Shown piece by piece: positions 56,776-64,000 of a stretch of DNA of 64,000 bases. Source of the stretch: a gamma proteobacterium HTCC2207 (GTDB taxonomy: Bacteria; Pseudomonadota; Gammaproteobacteria; Pseudomonadales; Porticoccaceae); NCBI GenBank assembly GCA_905182855.1, contig CAJJDA010000009.1, forward strand, positions 315,309-379,308, in the 5' to 3' direction. The position numbers and the translations under genes are program-made. Positions within the stretch are counted from its first letter, which is position 1, and each line of letters starts with the position of its first letter. Under the pieces are notes generated by a model, which worked only from the letters and a program-made list of their open reading frames with translations, had not been told where the DNA came from and did not search any database.

Positions 56776-56809
56776 AAAAAAGACTAGCGATTTCTCGCTA
56801 GTCTTTTTT
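56776..56809 (-). terminator. Rho-independent terminator of the RNase P RNA gene
   Basis: A perfect palindrome AAAAAAGACTAGCGA / TCGCTAGTCTTTTTT with a 4-base loop, giving a 9-base GC-containing stem and six T residues on either strand. It begins about 13 bases past the rnpB 3' end. Because it is symmetrical it could also stop transcription on the other strand. Confidence 0.92.
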
Positions 56810-56821
56810 GCAAAACCATAA

Positions 56822-57207
<386 letters not shown>

Positions 57208-57210
57208 TCG

Positions 57211-57237
57211 ATAATAGCACAGGATAGTTGTTCTCAA
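57211..57237 (-). promoter_or_regulatory. Promoter of rnpB
   Basis: On the minus strand an extended -10, TGCTATTAT (57211-57219), lies directly upstream of the rnpB 5' end, with TTGAGA as -35 (57232-57237) at a short 15-base spacing. The extended -10 would compensate for the spacing. Confidence 0.6.
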
Positions 57238-57321
57238 GTGTTTTAAACGCTTTATTACAACCCGAATAATCCGTCGCGGTGGCGGTGATCAAACCAGCCT
57301 CACATCGGACGCCAACAATCA

Positions 57322-57585
57322 CTAATTGCGCAGTGCATGGTCCGGTGGCAATTGACGGGAAATCCACAGCGCCAACTTGTGACGCATATTCGGATCAGTA
57401 ACCTGATCTTTGGCCAGTGCTTGAATAAGCTTATCCTCAACAAGGACCCTGTAGACAAATTGCACCTTAAGCTTCATGGAATCATGAGCCTCCACCTCTC
57501 CATAGGCACGCTTTTTGGCGTATACCGCCCCAACCTGTAGGGCTTTTTTGACTAACTCTTCTTCATGGGGAATTTTCTGCATCAC
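57322..57585 (-). CDS. DUF5062-like small protein
   Basis: 87 residues with a basic, helical sequence and no signal or membrane segment. Segments EEELVKKALQVGAVYAKKRAYGEVEAHDSMKLKVQFVYRVLVEDKLI and TDPNMRHKLALWISRQL resemble the DUF5062 family of gammaproteobacteria as I remember it. Function is unknown. It is 9 bases upstream... i.e. downstream in transcription order, of purL's stop (57594), on the same strand, so it is probably the last gene of the purL transcript. Confidence 0.6.
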   Translation of the reverse strand: MMQKIPHEEELVKKALQVGAVYAKKRAYGEVEAHDSMKLKVQFVYRVLVEDKLIQALAKDQVTDPNMRHKLALWISRQLPPDHALRN

Positions 57586-57593
57586 TCAAGCCT

Positions 57594-60500
57594 TTAATCA
57601 GTAAATGTTCTCGCATTGCGGAATATCCGCATCCAGCCGCTGTCTTCACCCCAGTCTGCCGGATGCCAAGAATTAAGCACTGTGCGGTAGACTCGCTCTG
57701 GGTGTGGCATCATTAATGTGGCCCTACCGTCGACAGAGGTTACACCAGTTATACCCTCCGGCGATCCATTGGGATTAGCGGGATAACGGTCTGCAACCTG
57801 CAGGTTATTTTCTAAAAACCGCAGGGCAATCTGACGGCTTTTTTGCAGCTCCGCGAGTGCGTCAGAGCTGGAAAATTCAGCTCGACCCTCACCATGAGAT
57901 ATGGCGATGGGCATATGCGTTCCGGCCATACCCTGTAACATTACCGAGGGCGAATCTTCAATTCGCACCAGTGAAAAGCGCGCCTCAAACTGCTCAGACA
58001 GATTACGCACAAAGCGCGGCCAAAGCTCAGCGCCAGGAATCAAGGTCTTGAGGTTACTTAGCATCTGACAACCGTTGCAGACACCTAAGCTAAAAGTATC
58101 GGGGCGATGAAAGAACTGTTGAAACTGATCCCGCACCTGCTGGTTGAACAGCACCGTTTTCGCCCAGCCTTCACCGGCACCTAAAACATCGCCGTAAGAA
58201 AACCCGCCACAGGCTACCAGACCCGCGAATTCAGACAGGGTACGACGCCCAGCCAGAAGGTCACTCATGTGAACATCGACTGCGGTAAACCCTGCCCGAT
58301 CGAAAGCTGCGCCCATTTCTACATGGCTATTTACGCCCTGCTCACGAACAATGGCAACTCTTGGTTTAGCGCCCCCATTAATATAGGGTGCGCAGATATC
58401 TTCAGCCGGATCAAAGCTGAGATTGGTCGAGAGGCCCAAGTCGGGGTGCAGGATACGATCAAATTCTTGCTGCACACATTCAGCATTATCGCGCAGCGAT
58501 GCTACCCGATAGGAGGTCTCGCTCCAGCATGCCTGCAACGCCGCCCGATTACAGGCAAATAATATTTCGCCATCCCGACTAATCTCAAGGCTATCGTTTG
58601 CATTTAAAGTACCGAGTCTGTGGGCACTCACCCCTGCGTCAGTAAATTTCTCCATCAAAGCCTCAGCACTGCCCGATAGAACCTGGACGACAGCGCCCAA
58701 TTCCTCAGTAAATAGCACCGCCATAGTATCTTCATCAAGGCCGCTCAGGTCTACCGAAACACCGACATGACCGGCAAAACTCATCTCGGCCAAAGTGGTC
58801 ATCAAACCACCATCGGAACGATCATGGTAGGCGAGAATGTCGCCGCACTCCATAGACGCCTGCATGACATCAAAGAACCCTTTGAGAGCCTGAGCATCAT
58901 CAACATCCGGAGCCGTATCACCAAACTCAGAGAACACCTGAGCCAAAATAGAGCCACCCATCCGATTGGCACCAGCACCCAAGTCTAGCAATAATAATTC
59001 CGTATTGCCCTGATCGGTGCGCAACTGCGGTGTCAGTGTTTTGCGCACATCCAGTACCGGTGAAAAGCCTGTAATAATCAATGATAGCGGCGAGGTAACC
59101 GCCCTGCCTTCGCCGTTAGCATCCTGCCAAGCGGTGCGCATCGACATGGAATCCTTGCCCACTGGAACGGTTATGCCCAACTTAGGACAGAGGTCCATGC
59201 CAACCGCCTCTACCGTTCGATACAGCTTTTCATCCTCACCGGGTGAGCCCGAGGCACACATCCAATTGGCGGACAACTTAATGTTCTTAATGTCACCAAT
59301 GCGCGCCGCACTGATGTTAGTAATCGCCTCACCTATAGCCATGCGCCCAGACGCCGGACCGTCGATCAGCGCCAGAGGGGTTCGCTCACCTATGGCCATG
59401 GCCTCACCGGCAGTGCTGTCGTAAGTCACGGTGGTCACCGCACAATCTGCGACTGGGATCTGCCAGGGACCCACCATTTGATCGCGGGCAACCATGCCGG
59501 TAACCGACCGATCGCCAATAGTAATCAAAAAACTTTTACTGGCGACTGCCGGGTGCCGCAATACCCGAAAAACTGACTCATTGAGATCCAAAAATTCCGT
59601 TGAAAAGACGGTGCTCTGCAACGCTACTTTAGTTGCAGAGCGATGCATTTTAGGTGCCTTGCCAAATAACACTGACATAGGCAAATCAACCGGGCTGTTG
59701 CCGAAATGATCATCGACAAGCGTAATCTGCTTACTCTTTGTGGCTTCTCCGACCACGGCATAGGGACATCTTTCACGCTGGCAGATAGCCTTGAAGCGCT
59801 CGATATCTACGGGCAGAATCGCGAGCACATAGCGCTCTTGAGCCTCATTACACCAGATTTCTACGGGCGACATACCCGGCTCGTCATTGGGGATTTTACG
59901 CAATTCAAACCGACCGCCAGTACCACCATCTTTAACCAACTCTGGCAGTGCATTAGACAGGCCTCCCGCACCCACATCATGGATAAAGGCAATGGGATTA
60001 CTCTCACCTAACTGCCAGCACTGATCGATTACCTCCTGACAGCGACGCTCAATTTCGGGGTTTTGTCGCTGTACCGAGGCAAAGTCTAGATCCGCTGAAC
60101 TAGTACCCGTTGTCATTGACGAAGCTGCACCACCACCCAAACCAATCAACATAGCCGGACCACCGAGCACGACTAATTGCGCGCCTGGATCAAATTCTGG
60201 CTTATCCACGTGGTCTGCACGGATATTACCGTAGCCACCGGCAATCATTATGGGTTTGTGATAGCCCCGACGTTCGCCGGCAAAATCCATCTCAAAGGTT
60301 CTAAAGTACCCGCAGATGTTGGGACGACCGAATTCATTATTAAAGGCAGCTCCACCTAATGGACCCTCGATCATAATATCCAGCGCCGAAACAATACGCC
60401 CTGGCTTACCATAATCTGATTCCCAAGGCTGAATGTAATCTGGAATCTGCAGGTTAGATACCGTAAAACCAACCATCCCAACCTTAGGCTTTGAGCCTCG

Positions 60501-61469
60501 ACCGACGGCGCCCTCATCACGAATCTCACCCCCAGAACCTGTTCCAGCTCCCGAATACGGGGATATCGCCGTTGGATGGTTATGAGTTTCCACCTTCATC
60601 AGCAGATGCACGGGTTCCTGGCTATAACCGTATTCTTTACTGGCCGGATCAGGATAAAAACGCCCGCCCTCAGTGCCTGCAACTACAGCCGCATTATCCG
60701 AGTAAGCTGAGAGTACATTTTCGCCATTAACGCTGTTGGTATTGCGGATCATCGCAAACAACGAGCGTTCCTCGTCAACACCATCTATCGTCCAGCTAGC
60801 ATTAAAGATCTTGTGCCTACAGTGCTCAGAGTTGGCCTGAGCAAACATCATCAATTCAGCGTCCGAGGGGTTGCGCTGCAAGCCTTCAAAACTGGCAACC
60901 AGATAGTCAATCTCGTCGTCGGCTAGCGCTAGCCCCAACTCAACGTTGGCCAGCTTAAGCGCGCTGGAACCCTCAGCCAGAATATCTACCTGAGCCAATG
61001 CCCTAGGCTGCTGGTGAGTAAAAAGCATTTCAGCCTGCTGTAAATCAGAGACCACAGTTTCCACCATGCGGTCACTGAGTAACTCAGCCAAAAATCCTGA
61101 CTGCTGTTCGGTCAGTTCGCACTCCGATTGCAGGTAGTAAGCGACACCGCGCTCGACACGCACTATATTTTGCAGTCCACAGTTGTGGGCAATATCTGTC
61201 GCTTTGCTCGACCAAGGTGAAATTGTGCCCGAACGGGGCAGAACCAGCAGTAGGGTCCCCTCGGTGGCACCTTTTTGCTCGCTGGGCCCGTAGGTCATCA
61301 ACGCAGCTAGTGTTGCATAATCTTGGTCAGACAGAATCCCGTCCACCTCAGCAAAATGCACATATTCTGCAACCACCGAGGTAATCGTGGGTATTCGATG
61401 CTGTAAGTTGGCGAGCAATTTTTGCCGCCGAAATGCAGAGAGAGAAGATGCGCCGCTAAGGATTATCAT
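57594..61469 (-). CDS. purL: Phosphoribosylformylglycinamidine synthase
   Basis: 1291 residues from the ATG at 61469, matching the family start ([21 protein letters not shown]); the frame runs 45 codons further without support. The large single-chain PurL makes formylglycinamidine ribonucleotide from FGAR, glutamine and ATP in purine synthesis. Landmarks: [95 protein letters not shown], and the C-terminal glutamine amidotransferase with [14 protein letters not shown], catalytic cysteine in [14 protein letters not shown] and HGEGRAEF. It is divergent from mltF, as in many gammaproteobacteria. Confidence 0.97.
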   Translation of the reverse strand: MIILSGASSLSAFRRQKLLANLQHRIPTITSVVAEYVHFAEVDGILSDQDYATLAALMTYGPSEQKGATEGTLLLVLPRSGTISPWSSKATDIAHNCGLQNIVRVERGVAYYLQSECELTEQQSGFLAELLSDRMVETVVSDLQQAEMLFTHQQPRALAQVDILAEGSSALKLANVELGLALADDEIDYLVASFEGLQRNPSDAELMMFAQANSEHCRHKIFNASWTIDGVDEERSLFAMIRNTNSVNGENVLSAYSDNAAVVAGTEGGRFYPDPASKEYGYSQEPVHLLMKVETHNHPTAISPYSGAGTGSGGEIRDEGAVGRGSKPKVGMVGFTVSNLQIPDYIQPWESDYGKPGRIVSALDIMIEGPLGGAAFNNEFGRPNICGYFRTFEMDFAGERRGYHKPIMIAGGYGNIRADHVDKPEFDPGAQLVVLGGPAMLIGLGGGAASSMTTGTSSADLDFASVQRQNPEIERRCQEVIDQCWQLGESNPIAFIHDVGAGGLSNALPELVKDGGTGGRFELRKIPNDEPGMSPVEIWCNEAQERYVLAILPVDIERFKAICQRERCPYAVVGEATKSKQITLVDDHFGNSPVDLPMSVLFGKAPKMHRSATKVALQSTVFSTEFLDLNESVFRVLRHPAVASKSFLITIGDRSVTGMVARDQMVGPWQIPVADCAVTTVTYDSTAGEAMAIGERTPLALIDGPASGRMAIGEAITNISAARIGDIKNIKLSANWMCASGSPGEDEKLYRTVEAVGMDLCPKLGITVPVGKDSMSMRTAWQDANGEGRAVTSPLSLIITGFSPVLDVRKTLTPQLRTDQGNTELLLLDLGAGANRMGGSILAQVFSEFGDTAPDVDDAQALKGFFDVMQASMECGDILAYHDRSDGGLMTTLAEMSFAGHVGVSVDLSGLDEDTMAVLFTEELGAVVQVLSGSAEALMEKFTDAGVSAHRLGTLNANDSLEISRDGEILFACNRAALQACWSETSYRVASLRDNAECVQQEFDRILHPDLGLSTNLSFDPAEDICAPYINGGAKPRVAIVREQGVNSHVEMGAAFDRAGFTAVDVHMSDLLAGRRTLSEFAGLVACGGFSYGDVLGAGEGWAKTVLFNQQVRDQFQQFFHRPDTFSLGVCNGCQMLSNLKTLIPGAELWPRFVRNLSEQFEARFSLVRIEDSPSVMLQGMAGTHMPIAISHGEGRAEFSSSDALAELQKSRQIALRFLENNLQVADRYPANPNGSPEGITGVTSVDGRATLMMPHPERVYRTVLNSWHPADWGEDSGWMRIFRNARTFTD

Positions 61470-61632
61470 GGATGCTGGTCTCAAAAAAAAGGCTATAGGC
61501 AGGGTCGTTATTCTAGCTGAAAAAACACAGTTTAGGCAGATTGAATTACCTAAATCATGTACAATTATCGAATCCCGACCAGCGTAATTCGGCGCGCCCA
61601 ACACGGTGCGCTAACGAGGTAACGGAAAATCG

Positions 61633-63081
61633 ATGTACGGACTTTCTAAACGCGCCAGGAAAATACGAAATCGTCTGCTGCTCATCGCGGCTCCGCTGCT
61701 TTTTGTTATCTTTATCTCCGGTAGCACGCAACCCACTGACCTCCAGAGAGTCTATGATCGGGGGCAGCTGGTGATGCTAACACTGCCTGGACCAACCACC
61801 TATTATGAGGATGGCCGCGGCCAAAATGGTTTCGATTACCTTATAGCTAAAGCCTTTGCCCAAAGCCTCGATGTCGAACTGATGGTCAAGCCTCAGTTAA
61901 CGCTGCATGGATTATTGCGCTCAGTGAGCGGTGCGAAAGGCGATTTTGCCGCCGCTAATCTGACGATCACCGAAGACCGCGGCAAGTCCCTAGAATTTTC
62001 AATTCCCTACATGGATGTGACCCAACAGCTTATTTATCGCCGCGGCGAAAAACGGCCAAAATCACTTGACCTACTGGCGGGAGAGCTAGTGGTCATTGCA
62101 GGCTCATCGCACAGCGAGCAGCTCATAAAGTTGAAGGGTTCTGCGCAAAACCTAACCTGGTCGGAGCAAGATGATTTGGAGATGAGCGATCTAATCAGAA
62201 TGGTTCATGATGGCGAGGTCAGTTACACGGTGGCGGACTCTTTCTCCTTCCTCGTGAACCGACATATTTACCCCAAAGCGCGCAGAGCATTTGACATTAC
62301 AGACCCACAGTCAATGGCCTGGGCATTTGGCAGTCATAACGACGGCACCTTGCTTAACGCCGCCAACAGGTTTTTAGAGGGCTACATTAGCAGCGGTAAG
62401 TTAGCCGCCTTGAAGCAGGCACTTTTTGCGCAAACTGAGCACTTCTCCGCAGCCAATTCATACCAACTTGGCCGGCAGGTTGCGCAGAGACTGCCCACTT
62501 ACGAGCCGATGTTTCGCCAGACCGCAGCGCAGTTTAATATGGATTGGGCACTGCTGGCAGCGGTTGCCTATCAGGAGTCCCACTGGAACCCTAAGGCCCG
62601 ATCGCCGACGGGGGTGCGTGGACTGATGATGCTCACGCTGGATACCGCAAAGGAAATGGGCGTCACTAACCGCCTAATTGTAGAGCAGAGCCTAACGGGC
62701 GGCGCCGGCTATCTGGCAAAATTAAAAGCCAGACTACCGCAACGCATAACCGAACCGGACCGCACGCTAATGTCTCTAGCGGCCTACAATGTAGGCTTTG
62801 GCCATCTGGAAGATGCAAGAGTGTTAACGCAGCGTAGCGGTATGGACCCCGATCTGTGGACAAACGTCCGCGACCATCTGCCACTGCTCAGCAAAAAGAA
62901 GTATTACGCGACGGTTAAGTACGGCTATGCTCGGGGTAGTGAACCTGTGGTTTATGTGGATAATATCCAGTACTACAGAGCTTACCTGCAACTGTACTCC
63001 CTCTCTGAACATGACTTTGAACCGCCGCCTGCAGTGAGGTACAAAGAGCTCGACGTGCCGCTATCACGGCAAAGAAATTAA
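61633..63081 (+). CDS. mltF: Membrane-bound lytic murein transglycosylase F
   Basis: 482 residues. A hydrophobic segment (LLLIAAPLLFVIFISGS, about 15-31) is followed by a periplasmic solute-binding-protein-like module (about 38-270; RGQLVMLTLPGPTTYYEDGRGQNGFDYLIAKAFA) and a C-terminal SLT lysozyme-like domain, whose catalytic glutamate is E315 in ALLAAVAYQESHWNPKARSPTGVRGLMML. MltF cleaves murein glycan strands to anhydroMurNAc ends, feeding the AmpG/AmpD recycling route. No lipobox cysteine is present, so anchoring is by the helix. It ends 4 bases from tadA, which runs toward it. Confidence 0.95.
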   Translation: MYGLSKRARKIRNRLLLIAAPLLFVIFISGSTQPTDLQRVYDRGQLVMLTLPGPTTYYEDGRGQNGFDYLIAKAFAQSLDVELMVKPQLTLHGLLRSVSGAKGDFAAANLTITEDRGKSLEFSIPYMDVTQQLIYRRGEKRPKSLDLLAGELVVIAGSSHSEQLIKLKGSAQNLTWSEQDDLEMSDLIRMVHDGEVSYTVADSFSFLVNRHIYPKARRAFDITDPQSMAWAFGSHNDGTLLNAANRFLEGYISSGKLAALKQALFAQTEHFSAANSYQLGRQVAQRLPTYEPMFRQTAAQFNMDWALLAAVAYQESHWNPKARSPTGVRGLMMLTLDTAKEMGVTNRLIVEQSLTGGAGYLAKLKARLPQRITEPDRTLMSLAAYNVGFGHLEDARVLTQRSGMDPDLWTNVRDHLPLLSKKKYYATVKYGYARGSEPVVYVDNIQYYRAYLQLYSLSEHDFEPPPAVRYKELDVPLSRQRN

Positions 63082-63085
63082 GGCA

Positions 63086-63550
63086 TTATTGACTTTTATT
63101 TTTACGTCTGTGCCGAAAGAAACCGCTGATAAGATCACCACATTGCTGCTCCAGAACCCGGCCCCGCACGTCGACCCTGTGGTTATAATGATCTTGATCC
63201 ATTAACTGTAACTGACTTTGCAATGCGCCAGCTCTGGGCTCAAGAGCACCGAATACGATGCGACGAATACGACCGTGAACCATAGCCCCCACACACATGG
63301 TGCAGGGCTCAATGGTGACATAGAGATCACAGTCACTTAATCGGTAATTATTTATTTTGCTCGCGGCGTTGCGCATAGCCACAACTTCAGCATGGGCGGT
63401 TGGGTCACAAGCTGAAATCGGCTGATTGTATCCCTCACCGATTATCTCGCCATCACGAACCACTAATGCACCTACCGGCACCTCGCCGGCAGCGCCTGCC
63501 TGCTGCGCCAACTGCAGCGCTTTGGCCATATAAAATTCGTCAGTACTCAT
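63086..63550 (-). CDS. tadA: tRNA-specific adenosine deaminase
   Basis: 154 residues. TadA converts the wobble adenosine 34 of tRNA-Arg(ACG) to inosine. Zinc ligands and catalytic residue: H53 and E55 in TAHAEVVAMR, C83 and C86 in EPCTMCVGAMVHGRIRRIVFGA. Length and C-terminal region are normal for the tRNA enzyme rather than for a cytidine deaminase. It is an essential gene in most bacteria. It is divergent from epmB and converges on mltF with a 4-base gap. Confidence 0.95.
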   Translation of the reverse strand: MSTDEFYMAKALQLAQQAGAAGEVPVGALVVRDGEIIGEGYNQPISACDPTAHAEVVAMRNAASKINNYRLSDCDLYVTIEPCTMCVGAMVHGRIRRIVFGALEPRAGALQSQLQLMDQDHYNHRVDVRGRVLEQQCGDLISGFFRHRRKNKSQ

Positions 63551-63601
63551 CTATTGCCCTATAGCGTAAAATCAACCCTGAACCCTCTAGCAAGAACTAT
63601 C

Positions 63602-64000
63602 ATGCTCAAACCGTTGCACATTAAATCCAACTGGCAAACTGAACTGAGCCAATGCATTACCACCGTTGATGATCTGTTAGCCGAGCTTGAGCTCGACAGC
63701 ACACAGCTTTCAACCTGCCAGCAGGCGGCCGCACAGTTCGCCCTCAAAGTGCCGCGACCCTTTGTTCAGCGCATGAAAAAAGGAGACCCTAACGACCCAC
63801 TTCTCGCGCAGGTTCTGCCGATCAAGGCCGAGATGCAGTTAGACCCCGACTACAGCGAGGATCCATTAAATGAATCCAACCACAACCCCGTTGCTGGCAT
63901 TGTACATAAATACCGCAACCGCCTGTTGCTCATCGTCAGTCCCGCCTGCGCCATTAACTGTCGCTACTGTTTTCGCCGTCATTTCCCCTACCAGGAGAAC
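63602..64000 (+). CDS. epmB: EF-P (R)-beta-lysine 2,3-aminomutase EpmB, N-terminal part
   Basis: 133 residues are visible; the frame runs off the right edge. The radical SAM cluster CxxxCxxC is present as C116, C120 and C123 in SPACAINCRYCFRRHFPY. Upstream LKVPRPFVQRMKKGDPNDPLLAQVLPI and the Pro-rich DPLNESNHNPVAGIVHKYRNRLLLIVS match EpmB (YjeK). EpmB isomerises lysine to (R)-beta-lysine, which EpmA attaches to elongation factor P; efp and epmA often neighbour it but are outside this window. Confidence 0.93.
   Translation, partial: MLKPLHIKSNWQTELSQCITTVDDLLAELELDSTQLSTCQQAAAQFALKVPRPFVQRMKKGDPNDPLLAQVLPIKAEMQLDPDYSEDPLNESNHNPVAGIVHKYRNRLLLIVSPACAINCRYCFRRHFPYQEN

Overview
The window reads as a chromosomal segment of a free-living, probably marine, gammaproteobacterium. 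The evidence is the complete dcw cell-division and murein cluster in gammaproteobacterial order (mraZ to ftsZ, then lpxC, an M23 peptidase, secA, argJ, mutT), the nadC/ampD/ampE/pil/coaE/yacG neighbourhood, the purL/mltF/tadA neighbourhood, and typical proteins such as YqcC, DinG, FxsA, GroESL, CsdA and EpmB. A SAR92/Porticoccaceae-like or other oligotrophic marine relative is a guess; the window contains no rRNA gene to settle it. Spacing is compact and strands are mixed. I found no insertion sequence, prophage, CRISPR array or tRNA.

Layout. 1-9.5 kb is an accessory-looking stretch: a truncated TonB-dependent receptor, a PhzF-like isomerase, a DUF885 lipoprotein, small membrane proteins (one VanZ-like), pdxH, an SDR oxidoreductase, an encapsulated-ferritin-type protein without an encapsulin neighbour, a histidine phosphatase and a membrane-anchored GH5-like glycosidase. 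9.7-22.3 kb holds housekeeping genes: the csdA/deaD-type helicase, yqcC-dinG, an acyltransferase, pyrB, sbcB, an OmpA/OprF-like porin, class I fumarase with an unknown coiled-coil membrane protein, and a PuuD-like membrane domain. 22.4-25 kb is groSL plus fxsA. 25.1-28.2 kb collects muropeptide recycling functions (an alkyltransferase-like gene overlapping ampG, and convergent ampD-ampE). 28.4-33.1 kb is nadC, a divergent pilA, pilC, a frame-disrupted pilD, coaE and yacG. 33.1-56.5 kb is one long minus-strand block, mraZ to mutT, making the division machinery, the lipid II pathway, LpxC, SecA and ArgJ. 56.8-57.2 kb is the RNase P RNA. 57.3-64 kb is a DUF5062-like gene, purL, mltF, tadA and the start of epmB.

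How the genes work together. In the dcw block MurC-F, MraY, MurG and DdlB make lipid II, FtsW/FtsI polymerise it at the septum, and FtsL/Q/A/Z build the divisome. MraZ probably represses the block through three 10-bp-spaced TGGNN boxes just downstream of a strong sigma-70 promoter. AmpG, AmpD and MltF handle the turnover products of the same wall. PilA, PilC and PilD belong to one type IV pilus system, but the pilB ATPase gene is not in its usual place.

Points for a second look: an orphan EncFtn that ends right after the ferritin core; single-base frame breaks in the essential gene secA (one) and in pilD (two), all of the extra-base type, which points to sequence error more than to real pseudogenes; the readable MraZ operator; and several unexplained small genes. 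I did not find a convincing new multi-gene system. Most of the window is conserved core genome.
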